DNA of 64,000 nucleotides from Lichenicoccus sp965213775 (GTDB taxonomy: Bacteria; Pseudomonadota; Alphaproteobacteria; Acetobacterales; Acetobacteraceae), in contig CBDCAC010000004.1 in the NCBI GenBank assembly GCA_965213775.1, forward strand, positions 1,178,001-1,242,000, read 5' to 3'. Position numbers and translations under genes: made by a program. This document shows positions 16,394 to 24,429 of this stretch, piece by piece; the first letter of the stretch is position 1, and each line of letters starts with the position of its first letter. The notes beneath the pieces were generated by a model. It had not been told where the DNA came from and made no database searches. It saw only the letters and a program-made list of their open reading frames with translations.

Positions 16394-17200
16394 ATGAAGC
16401 CGCTGATCGGAATCACCTGCTGCAGCAAGCTGGTCGGGCCCTACCAGCTCGAGAGCCACGCTGCCTCCGACACCTACGTGGAGGTGACCGATCGGGTCGT
16501 GCTCGGCGTGCCGGTGCTGATCCCCGCCAACGGCGAGGCGGTCGACATCCAGACCCTGTTGAGCCGTCTCGACGGGCTGATCCTGACCGGCAGCCGGTCG
16601 AACGTCTGCCCCGACCGCTACGGCGGCTGCGCACACGCGCTCGGCACCCCCGAGGATCAGCGGCGCGACGCGGTGACGCTGCCGCTCAGCCGGGCCGCGA
16701 TCGCGGCGGGAGTGCCGGTGCTGGCGATCTGTCGCGGCTTCCAGGAGCTGAACGTCGCACTCGGCGGCACCCTGCATCAGCGCCTGCAGGATCTGCCCGA
16801 CCGGCTCGACCATTCCGCCCCGGTGGAGGCCGACGTCGTGCTGCGTCACGGCAAGGCGCACGGGGTCGAGCTCATGGCCGGCGGCCTGCTGCATCGTCTG
16901 GCCGACGGGCTCGACCGGGTGCAGGTCAACTCGCTGCACGACCAGGGCATCGACCGCCTGTCGTCGCAGCTCTCGGTCGAGGCCGTGGCGCCCGACGGGG
17001 TGGTCGAGGCGGTCCGGGTGACCCAGGCGCCAGGCTTCGCCGCCGGCGTGCAGTGGCATCCGGAATACGACTACCAGACCGACGCGCTCTCGCGCGCGAT
17101 CTTCATGGCCTTCGGCGACGCGGTGCGGGCGCGGGTGGCCGGGCTGCCGCTGCCGCCGCGCATCCAGGCCCGGTCCGGCTCCTGCCCGGCGGCGGCGTAG
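16394..17200 (+). CDS. Gamma-glutamyl-gamma-aminobutyrate hydrolase family protein (peptidase C26)
   Basis: Class I glutamine-amidotransferase-fold hydrolase of 268 residues, related to PuuD. ATG 16394 has GGAGAG directly upstream. Catalytic Cys is in AICRGFQELNVALGGTLHQ and the His-x-Glu dyad in GVQWHPEYDY; GLILTGSRSNVCPDRY is the usual substrate-loop region. PuuD cleaves gamma-glutamyl-GABA in putrescine catabolism, but no puu genes are nearby, so the substrate is open. It is 62 bases after lolA, with a run of T/C (CTTCAAATCTTCACTCCTC) in the gap. Confidence 0.9.
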   Translation: MKPLIGITCCSKLVGPYQLESHAASDTYVEVTDRVVLGVPVLIPANGEAVDIQTLLSRLDGLILTGSRSNVCPDRYGGCAHALGTPEDQRRDAVTLPLSRAAIAAGVPVLAICRGFQELNVALGGTLHQRLQDLPDRLDHSAPVEADVVLRHGKAHGVELMAGGLLHRLADGLDRVQVNSLHDQGIDRLSSQLSVEAVAPDGVVEAVRVTQAPGFAAGVQWHPEYDYQTDALSRAIFMAFGDAVRARVAGLPLPPRIQARSGSCPAAA

Positions 17201-17281
17201 CCCGTCCGGGGGCGCGGGAGGCCACGCGGAACCCGCGTTCCGGAGCGATGTTGTCGGCGACAGGCAGGGCGAGGGACGGTC

Positions 17282-18394
17282 ATGGTGGATGGCGGCACGG
17301 CAGGTGACGTGGAGCCGGCGGCGGACCCGCGCGCCGCGGCGAAGGCGGCGCGGCTGCACTACGTCAATGTCGCTCGTCCAGGCATCACGCGCGAGAAGGA
17401 TGCGGACGGCTTTGTCTACCGCCAGCCGGACGGCGAGCCGGTCACCGACGAGACGGTGATCCAGCGCATACGCAAGCTCGCGATCCCGCCGGCCTACACC
17501 GAGGTCTGGATCTGCCGCGACCCGAGGGGACATCTGCAGGCGGTCGGACGCGATGCCCGCGGCCGCAAGCAGTATCGCTACCACGCCGACTGGCGGGCGA
17601 TCCGCGACGAGGCGAAATACGGCAAGATGCTGCTGTTCGGCCAGAAGCTGCCGGAAATCCGCGCCAACGTGCAGCGCGACCTGGGGCTGCCCGGCCTGCC
17701 GCGCCGCAAGGTGCTGGCCACCGTGGTGGCCCTGCTCGAGAAGACGCTGATGCGCGTCGGCAACGAGGAATACACGCGGACCAACAAGAGCTTCGGCCTG
17801 ACCACGCTGCGCAACCGCCACGCCCGGATACGCGGCACCGAGGTGGTGCTCGACTTCCGCGCCAAGCACGGCATCCAGCAGCATGTCGAGCTGCGTGACC
17901 GGCGCCTCGCCGGCATCCTCAAGCGGCTGCAGGACATCCACGGCCAGGAGCTGTTCCAGTATCTCGACGAGGACGAGCAGCGCCACGGCATCTCGTCGCA
18001 GGACGTCAACGAGTACCTGCACGAGATCACCGGCGAGGACATCACGGCGAAGGATTTCCGCACCTGGGCGGCGACCAACCTGGCCGCCCTGGCGCTGCAC
18101 GAGCTGGAGCGGTTCGACAGCCAGGCGAAGGCCAAGAAGAACCTGCTGCACGCGGTGGAGAAGGTCAGCAAGCTGCTCGGCAACACGCCGGCGATGTGCC
18201 GCAAGTGCTACATCCATCCGGCGATCTTCGACGGCTACCTCGACGGCAGCCTCGCGGAGGCGCTGAAGCAGCGCGCGGAGGCGGTGCTGGAGCCGCAGGC
18301 GGCACATGCCGATCTTACGGCCGAAGAGGTCGCGGTGGTCGCCTTCCTGAGCCGGAAGCTGGAGCAGGTGACGAAGCCGGCCAGGGCCGCATGA
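17282..18394 (+). CDS. DNA topoisomerase IB, bacterial/poxvirus type
   Basis: Relaxes supercoiled DNA by a tyrosine-linked single-strand break. At 370 residues it is typical of bacterial TopIB. Visible are GFVYRQPDGEPV, IPPAYTEVWICRDPRGHLQAVGRDARGRKQYRYH in the N-terminal clamp, GNEEYTRTNKSFGLTTL, FRAKHGIQQHVEL, FRTWAATNLAA, and the nucleophile Tyr at about residue 310 in CRKCYIHPAIFDGY. These are all the active-site elements. It is followed 37 bases later by the converging rsmI. The ATG at 17282 follows GGGACGGTC. Confidence 0.95.
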   Translation: MVDGGTAGDVEPAADPRAAAKAARLHYVNVARPGITREKDADGFVYRQPDGEPVTDETVIQRIRKLAIPPAYTEVWICRDPRGHLQAVGRDARGRKQYRYHADWRAIRDEAKYGKMLLFGQKLPEIRANVQRDLGLPGLPRRKVLATVVALLEKTLMRVGNEEYTRTNKSFGLTTLRNRHARIRGTEVVLDFRAKHGIQQHVELRDRRLAGILKRLQDIHGQELFQYLDEDEQRHGISSQDVNEYLHEITGEDITAKDFRTWAATNLAALALHELERFDSQAKAKKNLLHAVEKVSKLLGNTPAMCRKCYIHPAIFDGYLDGSLAEALKQRAEAVLEPQAAHADLTAEEVAVVAFLSRKLEQVTKPARAA

Positions 18395-18431
18395 TCCGTG
18401 CGGCGGCCCGGGCCGCGGGATCATCGCCGGC

Positions 18432-19397
18432 TCAGCCGTCCCGGTCGTCGGCCCCGGGGTTGGCCGCCTCTGGCGCTTGCTGGGCGAGCAGCAGGGCGCG
18501 CGCGTAGACGGTGCGGCGCGGCAGGCTGACGGCCACCGCGACCAGCGTCGCCGCGTCCTTGACCGAGTGGGTGAGCAGGGCCCGGCGGAGCGCCCGGTCG
18601 AGGTCCGACGCACCGGTCGGCTCGGGCTCGGCCGGCCCGACCAGGACGGTGATCTCGCCCCGCGGCGCCGCCGACGCGTAGTGCGCCCGCAGCGCGTCGA
18701 GGGTATCGCGCCGCAGCTCTTCGAACCGCTTGGTCAGCTCGCGCGCCACCGCCGCCCGGCGCGTGCCGCCGAACACCGCGCACAGATCCTCCAGCATCTC
18801 CGCCAGCCGGTGCGGCGCCTCGTGCCAGATCAGGGTCGCCGACAGCCCTCCCTGCTCGGCCGCGTGCAGGATGGCGAAGCCGCTGCGGCGGGCGGCGCTG
18901 CGCGGCGGCGCGAAGCCCAGGAACAGGAACGGATGCGGCGGCAGTCCCGAGAGGGTGAGGGCGGTGAGGGCGGCGTTGGCGCCCGGCGCCGCGGTGACCG
19001 GCAGGCCATCCTCGATCGCGGCGCGCACCAGCCGGTAGCCCGGATCGGAGAGCAGCGGGGTTCCGGCGTCGCTGACCAGCGCCACGCGCTTTCCCTGCCG
19101 CAGCAGCTCCAGCAGGCCCGCGATGCGCTGCCGCTCGTTGTGCTCGTGCAGGGCTTCCATGCGAGAGGAAATCCCCCACGCCGCGAACAACCGTGCCGTG
19201 ACGCGCGTATCCTCGCACAGCACTAGGTCTGCCTGGGCGAGACAGGCGGCTGCGCGCGGCGTCAGGTCGGCCAGGTTGCCGATCGGCGTCGAGACGAGCA
19301 CAAGGCCTGCGGGCAGAGGCCCGCTCGGCGGGATCTTGTCCGGCCGCGATGCGCGGTCTGGCGGGAAGGGGGAAGAGTCGGATGCTTCGTCGGACAT
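18432..19397 (-). CDS. rsmI: 16S rRNA (cytidine(1402)-2'-O)-methyltransferase
   Basis: SAM-dependent methyltransferase that modifies C1402 in the ribosomal decoding centre. The start at 19397 (MSDEASDS) is chosen; the frame stays open upstream to 19445 but the fold begins with GLVLVSTPIGNLADLTPRAA. Also seen are LCEDTRVTARLF, LVSDAGTPLLSDPGYRLVRAA and FLGFAPPRSAARR. At 321 residues it is slightly longer than E. coli RsmI because of an N-terminal disordered stretch. It is divergent from the LpoA-like gene with start regions that touch or overlap, a pairing common in Proteobacteria. Confidence 0.95.
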   Translation of the reverse strand: MSDEASDSSPFPPDRASRPDKIPPSGPLPAGLVLVSTPIGNLADLTPRAAACLAQADLVLCEDTRVTARLFAAWGISSRMEALHEHNERQRIAGLLELLRQGKRVALVSDAGTPLLSDPGYRLVRAAIEDGLPVTAAPGANAALTALTLSGLPPHPFLFLGFAPPRSAARRSGFAILHAAEQGGLSATLIWHEAPHRLAEMLEDLCAVFGGTRRAAVARELTKRFEELRRDTLDALRAHYASAAPRGEITVLVGPAEPEPTGASDLDRALRRALLTHSVKDAATLVAVAVSLPRRTVYARALLLAQQAPEAANPGADDRDG

Positions 19398-20710
19398 GGA
19401 TGTTCCTGGCCCCTGAGGACGTGCTGCGTCCAGCCTCGCCGGCACCCTGGCGGACGCTGTCCGGCATCCTGCCGCTGCTGCTGCTCGGCGCCTGCACCAC
19501 CGGCCCGCTGGCGGGGTTCGGCCTGGGCGGCAATGCCGCCTCCGGCCCGGCGGCGAGCGTGCAGGCCCCGCCGAGCGAGGCGCCGCCGGTTCCGCCCACC
19601 AGCCGCGTCGGCATCCTGCTGCCGCTCAGCGGCAGCAACGCGCCGCTCGGCCAGGCGATGCTGAGATCGGCGCAGTTGGCACTCGACGCGCCGGGTGCGC
19701 CGCCGCTCGACCCGCAGGATACCGGGGACGCGCCGGGCGGCGCGGCCCGCGCCGCGCAGGCGGCGATCGGCGCCGGCGCCGGCATCCTGATCGGCCCGCT
19801 GACCTCGGCCGACACGGCGGAGGCGAGCCCGATCGCGCGCGCCGCCCGGGTGCCCATGCTGGCCTTCACCAGCGATCTGGCGCAGGCGCAGCCGGGGACC
19901 TGGGTGATGGGCGTGACGCCGGAGCAGCAGGTGCAGCGGCTGGTCGAGGCGGCCAAGGCGGACGGCCGCACCCGGATCGCGGCCCTGCTGCCCGACAGCG
20001 CGTTCGGCCGCGCGATGGCCGACGCCCTGACCCGTGCCTGCGCCGATGCCGGCTTGGCGCCACCCACTCTCGCGCGGCATTCCGACAGCATGGAGAGCAT
20101 CAACAGCACCATGCGCGGGCTGGCCGATTTCGAGAACCGGCGCGGCGCGATCGAGCAGAAGCTGCGCGATGCCAAGTCGAGCCCTGATCCGGCGGTCCGC
20201 ACGCAGGCCGCGGCACTCGCCCAGACGCCGATACCGCCGCCGCCGTTCGATGCGCTGCTGCTGGCCGACACCGGCACCGACTTGCAGGAGGTGATCTCGG
20301 TGCTGAGCTACTACGACGTCTCGGCCGCCCAGGTGCGGATCATGGGACCGGGGTTGTGGGGCGCGTTCGCCAGCAAGCTGAGCCCGCTGGAGGGCGCCTG
20401 GTTCGCAGCACCCGATGCACAGGATCGGCTCGGCTTCGTGCAGCGCTACCAGGCCAGGTTCGGCCAGCCGCCGCGGCCGCTGACCGACATCCCCTACGAC
20501 GCGGCGGCACTCGCTCGCAGCCTGGCGAAGTCAGGCGGATACGGCATCGACGGATTGACCAGGGCGGATGGCTTCGCGGGGGTGGACGGCGTCTTCGCCC
20601 TGATGCCGGACGGCCATGTCCGGCGCGGGCTCGCGATCTTTCAGATCCAGCCAGGCGGCGGCGCCAGGATCGTGCAGCCTGCGCCGCGGTCGCTGAACGC
20701 CGCGAGCTGA
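19382..20710 (+). CDS. Penicillin-binding protein activator LpoA-like lipoprotein
   Basis: Outer-membrane lipoprotein with a periplasmic-binding-protein fold, of the family thought to activate penicillin-binding proteins. A lipobox LLLGAC is seen at about residues 33-38. The PBP1 fold follows: RVGILLPLSGSNAPLGQAML, GAGILIGPLTSADTAEASPIA, VPMLAFTSDLA, and AALLPDSAFGRAMADAL. ATG 19382 overlaps the 5' end of rsmI by 16 bases; ATG 19400 would avoid this and still keep the lipobox, so the start is not certain. It ends at 20710 in front of a dispersed repeat that may act as its terminator. Confidence 0.85.
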   Translation: MLRRTWMFLAPEDVLRPASPAPWRTLSGILPLLLLGACTTGPLAGFGLGGNAASGPAASVQAPPSEAPPVPPTSRVGILLPLSGSNAPLGQAMLRSAQLALDAPGAPPLDPQDTGDAPGGAARAAQAAIGAGAGILIGPLTSADTAEASPIARAARVPMLAFTSDLAQAQPGTWVMGVTPEQQVQRLVEAAKADGRTRIAALLPDSAFGRAMADALTRACADAGLAPPTLARHSDSMESINSTMRGLADFENRRGAIEQKLRDAKSSPDPAVRTQAAALAQTPIPPPPFDALLLADTGTDLQEVISVLSYYDVSAAQVRIMGPGLWGAFASKLSPLEGAWFAAPDAQDRLGFVQRYQARFGQPPRPLTDIPYDAAALARSLAKSGGYGIDGLTRADGFAGVDGVFALMPDGHVRRGLAIFQIQPGGGARIVQPAPRSLNAAS

Positions 20711-20740
20711 GCCGAGCTCAAGAAGGCAAACCTAGTTTCT

Positions 20741-20797
20741 TGAAAATGGGGTTTGGGGCCCACGGCCCAACGGGTCAAGGGCGGCGCCCTTGCCTTG
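20741..20797 (+). repeat. Dispersed palindromic intergenic repeat, copy 1
   Basis: Begins GAAAATGGGGTTTGGGGCC and contains two hairpins: GGGCC-cac-GGCCC, and the perfect CAAGGGC-ggc-GCCCTTG, followed by CCTTG. The same unit occurs near 52500-52555 and, inverted, at 58753-58815. It sits between the convergent ends of the lpoA-like gene and the 121-residue hypothetical gene, where a strong hairpin could end transcription on both strands. Confidence 0.8.
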
Positions 20798-20814
20798 ATC
20801 TTCGCGCAGGACGA

Positions 20815-21180
20815 TCAGGCGGCGACCGTGGCGCCCACCGACAGCACCGGGCGGATGCAGTGCAGCGCCGCCTCGAAGCTGGAGAAGCTGCCGAGCTTGT
20901 AGCTGCGGACATGGTCGATCACCAGCCAGCGCATGCCCTCGGGACGGATCATGTAGGCGGGATCGGCGTTCTCCCTGACCCAGACCAGCACGTGCTCCAG
21001 CGGCACGCTCTCGCGCTGCGGCGTCGTGCGCGGTGCGATGTCGGCGTCGCAGATGCCCATCGATGCGCCCGCCTGCAGCCAGCGCATCAGAAACTCGCGG
21101 TGCCGGGGCAGGAAGCAGAGGCGGAGGGAGACGACGTTGGAGCTCTCCTGGAACATCGCGGTCGCTGCAGGTGCGGGCAT
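20815..21180 (-). CDS. Hypothetical protein, 121 residues
   Basis: Not recognised. The sequence is compact and has no long low-complexity stretch, which favours a real gene: VVSLRLCFLPRHREFLMRWLQAGASMG, then a hydrophilic middle (RTTPQRESVPLEHVLVWVRENADP), then RWLVIDHVRSYKLGSFSSFEAALHCIRPV. There is no signal peptide or membrane segment. The start is ATG at 21180, and the ~200 AT-richer bases upstream could hold its promoter. It faces the lpoA-like gene across the palindromic repeat. Confidence 0.55.
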   Translation of the reverse strand: MPAPAATAMFQESSNVVSLRLCFLPRHREFLMRWLQAGASMGICDADIAPRTTPQRESVPLEHVLVWVRENADPAYMIRPEGMRWLVIDHVRSYKLGSFSSFEAALHCIRPVLSVGATVAA

Positions 21181-21382
21181 GTCTTATCCCCTCGCATTTT
21201 TGTGAGCAAAACGTAATCGGGCGCCACCCATGCTGCCAACGGGATTCTGAGGAGAGTCAGCAAGTCGGTCCCGCAGCCGCCATTTCTGTGGCTAATTTGC
21301 AATGCTCCGTTACGAAATCGCCTCGTATCAAGAAAGTTGGCTCATGCGATGGGATTTTGTCTTGGCTTTTCAGCCTCTTTAC
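21181..21382. other. Gene-free, AT-richer spacer
   Basis: About 200 bases between the 121-residue gene and the 3' end of lpxK. It is visibly poorer in GC than its surroundings (TTTTTGTGAGCAAAACG, and CTTTACTTAAG near the end). I see no tRNA, open frame or clear hairpin. It probably holds the promoter of the leftward hypothetical gene and the end of the lpxK operon. Confidence 0.4.
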
Positions 21383-22369
21383 TTAAGTTCGACGCGATCT
21401 CACGAGGACGCGATCCAGGAAACTGTCGATCTCCGTCGCGTCGGACCAACATAACCCCACGCTCAGCACGATGACTTGTGTCCGGAACGCCGTCGGCAGG
21501 CGCACCGCATCCTTCGGCGTCGTCACCAGCGTCGCGTGCGCCGCGCGTGCCCGTGCCGCGAGCCGGTCCAGCTCTGCCGCATCATAGCGGTGATGGTCCG
21601 CGAAGCCGGTGCGCTGCACCAGACGCAGGCCGAGGGCCTCGAGCGCCTCGAAGAACTTCTCCGGCCGGCCGATGCCGGCGAAGGCCGCCAGGTTGCGTCC
21701 GCGCAGCGCCAGCGCCTGCTTCGCCATCACGAGCTCCGCCCGCAGCACGGGCAGCCGCGGGGGGAGCCGGCTCGCTGCCGCGCGCAGATCCGCACCGATC
21801 AGGATCGCGGCATGCGCCCGTGCTGCGCCGTGCTCGATGCTCTCGCGCAGTGGCCCGGCCGGCAGCAGGCGGCCGTTGCCGAAGCCCGTCGCACCGTCGA
21901 TCACCAGCAGCGTCGCGTCGTGCACGAGCCCGGGGTTCTGCATGCCGTCATCCAGGACCAGGCACTGCGCGCCCTGCGCCACCGCCGCGCGTGCCGCCAA
22001 GGCACGGTCCGCCCCGACCCAGGTGGGAGCGGAGGCCGCCAGCAGCAGCGCCTCGTCGCCGACCAGGGCCGCGTCGTGACCCGACGCATCGACCCGCAGC
22101 AGCGTCCTCGTCGTGCCGCCGTAGCCGCGCGTCAGCGCGTGGGCGCGTATGCCGCGGCGCTGCAGCCGCGTCAGCAGGTCCAGGGCGAGCGTGGTCTTGC
22201 CGGCGCCGCCGACGCTCAGGTTGCCGCAGCAGATCACCGGCACCGGCGCCCGCCAGCCTGGCCGGCGCAGCCTGAGGCGGGTGATGTGGCCGGTGATCCA
22301 GCCGAGCGGCGAGAGCAGCCGCGCCGCGGCACCACCGTCGGGATCCTGCCAGAAGGCGGGGGGCCGCAT
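21383..22369 (-). CDS. lpxK: Tetraacyldisaccharide 4'-kinase
   Basis: Phosphorylates the 4' position of the lipid A disaccharide at the inner membrane. Start ATG 22369 overlaps the waaA stop by one base. The 328 residues show the N-terminal MRPPAFWQDPDGGAAARLLSP, the P-loop NLSVGGAGKTTLALDLL, LTRGYGG, VGDEALLLA, and VLDDGMQNPGL. The last normally reads LDDGxQH; Asn replaces the usual His here. RLLPAGPLRE and KDAVRL close the family pattern. It is cotranscribed with waaA and the DUF374 acyltransferase, all lipid A/LPS core genes. Confidence 0.95.
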   Translation of the reverse strand: MRPPAFWQDPDGGAAARLLSPLGWITGHITRLRLRRPGWRAPVPVICCGNLSVGGAGKTTLALDLLTRLQRRGIRAHALTRGYGGTTRTLLRVDASGHDAALVGDEALLLAASAPTWVGADRALAARAAVAQGAQCLVLDDGMQNPGLVHDATLLVIDGATGFGNGRLLPAGPLRESIEHGAARAHAAILIGADLRAAASRLPPRLPVLRAELVMAKQALALRGRNLAAFAGIGRPEKFFEALEALGLRLVQRTGFADHHRYDAAELDRLAARARAAHATLVTTPKDAVRLPTAFRTQVIVLSVGLCWSDATEIDSFLDRVLVRSRRT

Positions 22370-23676
22370 CAGCCCGCCTCCGTCAGGTCCAGCAGGCGAC
22401 GGGCGAGGCCGGGAACCATGTCGGACGCGATCCTGGCCGTGCGCGCGGCGGCCTCGGCCTGACGCGCCCGCGCGGCCGGGTCGTTCAGCAGCCGGAACGC
22501 CCAGTCCGCGATCGCCTCCGCGGTCGGCGCGATCTCGATCGCACCGGCGTCGCGCAGGGCCGTGACGGCGTCGTTGAAGTTGAAGGTCAGCGGCCCGGTC
22601 GCGATCGCGCAGCCGAGACGGGCCGGCTCGAATGGGTTGTGGCCGCCGCCCTCCGGCGCTGCCTGCGGCAGGCTGTTGCCGAGGAAGGTGATCGGCGACA
22701 GCCGGTAGAGCAGTCCCAGCTCGCCCATCGTGTCGCAGATCCAGTAGCCGTGATCGGCGGCGGGATCCTGGTCGAGTGCGCGTCGCGGCGGGCGATCGAG
22801 TATTGCCGCGAGTGCGGCGCCACGCTCGGGATGGCGCGGTGCAATGATGGTCAGCAGGGTCGGTAGCCGCCGGCTGAGGATCGCGTGCGCGCGCGCGATG
22901 ACGGCCTCCTCGCCGGCATGCGTCGAGGCCGCCAGCAGCAGCGGCCGCCCCTCCAGCCTCTGCCGCAGCCGATCGAGCTCGCGCGGGTCCGCCGGCAGCG
23001 CCGCCGCCGCGGCCTTCAGGTCGCCCCGGCATTCGACCCGGGGGGCGCCCAGCCTGCGCAGGCGATCCGCATCCTCCTCGCTGCGCGCGGTGATCCAGCA
23101 GAAGCTGCGCAGCATCGTGCGCGCCAGCGCCGGCAGTCTCTGCCAGCCGCGCAGGCTGCGTGCGGACAGCCTGGCGTTCACCAGCGCGATCGGCAGGTCG
23201 TGGCTGCGGACACAGGCGATCAGGTTGGGCCAGAGCTCGCTCTCGACCAGCGCCACCGCCTGCGGCCGCCAGTGGCGCAGGAAGCGGCGCAGCCAGCGCG
23301 GCACGTCGAGGGGGACGAACTGCGGCAGCACCCGCCGCTCCAGGCCGGCCGCTCGCAGCCGCTGCGCCAGCAGCCGCTGCGAGGTGACCGATCCCGTCGT
23401 CATCAGCACGTGCAGGTCCGGCGCGGCGGCGCAGAGCGCGTCCAGCAGCGCCAGGACCGAGACGGTTTCTCCCACGCTGGCCGCGTGCAGCCAGAGCAGC
23501 CTGCCTTCCGGCCGACGCAGCGTCGCACGCCCGCGTCTCTCGCCGAGCCGGTCCGGCAGCTCGCGGCCGCGCGCCAGGCGCCGCCGCAGCAGCAGGCGGA
23601 TCAGCGGCTCGGCCATGATCGCCAGCAGCCACCACAGCCGTGCCGCGGGCGGGGCGGGCTCCGGCGTCCTGGTCAT
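22369..23676 (-). CDS. waaA: 3-deoxy-D-manno-octulosonic acid transferase
   Basis: Adds KDO to lipid IVA; GT30 family. ATG 23676 (MTRTPEPAPPAARLWWLLAI) gives 435 residues. The acceptor domain has LWLHAASVGETVSVLALLDAL, LMTTGSVTSQRLL, and VALVESELWPNLI. The donor domain has LLLAASTHAGEEAVI, IIAPRHPERG, TFLGNSLP and GGHNPFEPARLG. These are diagnostic. The N-terminal hydrophobic segment can anchor it to the inner membrane. It overlaps the acyltransferase gene by four bases upstream and lpxK by one base downstream. Confidence 0.95.
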   Translation of the reverse strand: MTRTPEPAPPAARLWWLLAIMAEPLIRLLLRRRLARGRELPDRLGERRGRATLRRPEGRLLWLHAASVGETVSVLALLDALCAAAPDLHVLMTTGSVTSQRLLAQRLRAAGLERRVLPQFVPLDVPRWLRRFLRHWRPQAVALVESELWPNLIACVRSHDLPIALVNARLSARSLRGWQRLPALARTMLRSFCWITARSEEDADRLRRLGAPRVECRGDLKAAAAALPADPRELDRLRQRLEGRPLLLAASTHAGEEAVIARAHAILSRRLPTLLTIIAPRHPERGAALAAILDRPPRRALDQDPAADHGYWICDTMGELGLLYRLSPITFLGNSLPQAAPEGGGHNPFEPARLGCAIATGPLTFNFNDAVTALRDAGAIEIAPTAEAIADWAFRLLNDPAARARQAEAAARTARIASDMVPGLARRLLDLTEAG

Positions 23677-24356
23677 GCGCAGCGCCGGTCCAGCGCCTCC
23701 AGCGCCTCGCTGATGATCGCCGCGGCAGCCTGCCTGTCCTGCCCGGACACCAGGACCGGCGTCCCGCACAGGATGCTGCCGCGGCTGAACGGCAGCGGCA
23801 GCATCATCCGGTCCCACGAGCCGACGCGGCGCGCCGGCCGGCAGGTGGCGGCGATCGGGACGACGCTGACCCCGGAGCGCACCGCGAGATACGCGGCACC
23901 CGGCTGCACCACCCGCCTCGGTCCACGCGGACCGTCCGGGGTGAGGCAGACCACCCTGCGCTCGCCGAGCAGGCCGAGCAGGCGGCGCAGCGACGCGCTG
24001 CCGCCCTTGTCGGGGGTGCGCCGGTTCGCGGAGGAGCCGTCGACGGACTGGATGTCCCAGCGTCGCATGATGTCGGCGATCATCCGTCCGTCGCGATGGC
24101 GGCTGATCAGCGCGGTCAGCGAGAGCGACGGGTTCTGCCGACGCGCCCGCCACCAGAGGATCGGCACCAGGGGCAGGTACTCGTGCCAGAACACGACGAT
24201 CACGGTGTTCCCGCCGCGTCCGGTCAGCATCGACCAGGTCGCGGCATCCGCCTCGATCTCCCAGCGGCTGCTGCGCAGCGCCAGGTCGAGATACAGGCCG
24301 ATCAGGCGGCAGAGCAGCCATCGCGCCGGCCGGCCGCGCAGCAACCGCTTCAGCAC
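23673..24356 (-). CDS. DUF374 lysophospholipid acyltransferase family protein
   Basis: LPLAT-like protein usually found with KDO transferase genes in Alphaproteobacteria. GTG 24356 is chosen as start; the frame extends upstream but would run through the parS-like palindrome and into aroC. The 227 residues show VVFWHEYLPLVPILW, ALISRHRDGRMIADIMRRW, SLRRLLGLLGERRVVCLTPDGPRGPRR and QPGAAYLAVRSGVSVVPIA, the order seen in DUF374. It probably adds or remodels an acyl chain of lipid A or a glycerolipid; this is not established for the family. The 3' end overlaps waaA by four bases. Confidence 0.88.
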   Translation of the reverse strand: MLKRLLRGRPARWLLCRLIGLYLDLALRSSRWEIEADAATWSMLTGRGGNTVIVVFWHEYLPLVPILWWRARRQNPSLSLTALISRHRDGRMIADIMRRWDIQSVDGSSANRRTPDKGGSASLRRLLGLLGERRVVCLTPDGPRGPRRVVQPGAAYLAVRSGVSVVPIAATCRPARRVGSWDRMMLPLPFSRGSILCGTPVLVSGQDRQAAAAIISEALEALDRRCA

Positions 24357-24368
24357 GGCGCATGCCCT

Positions 24369-24384
24369 GGTTTCACGTGAAACA
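24369..24384. promoter_or_regulatory. parS: parS-like ParB binding site
   Basis: The 16 bases GGTTTCACGTGAAACA match the widely conserved bacterial parS TGTTTCACGTGAAACA at 15 of 16 positions, and the inner 14 bases are a perfect palindrome. It lies in the short gap between aroC and the DUF374 gene. parS nucleates ParB for chromosome segregation and is normally found within a limited distance of the replication origin. No parA, parB, dnaA or gid gene is in the window. Confidence 0.75.
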
Positions 24385-24429
24385 ATCCACAGCCGTCGCG
24401 GCGAGACAGGGAGGCCGGCGCGCAGGCGT

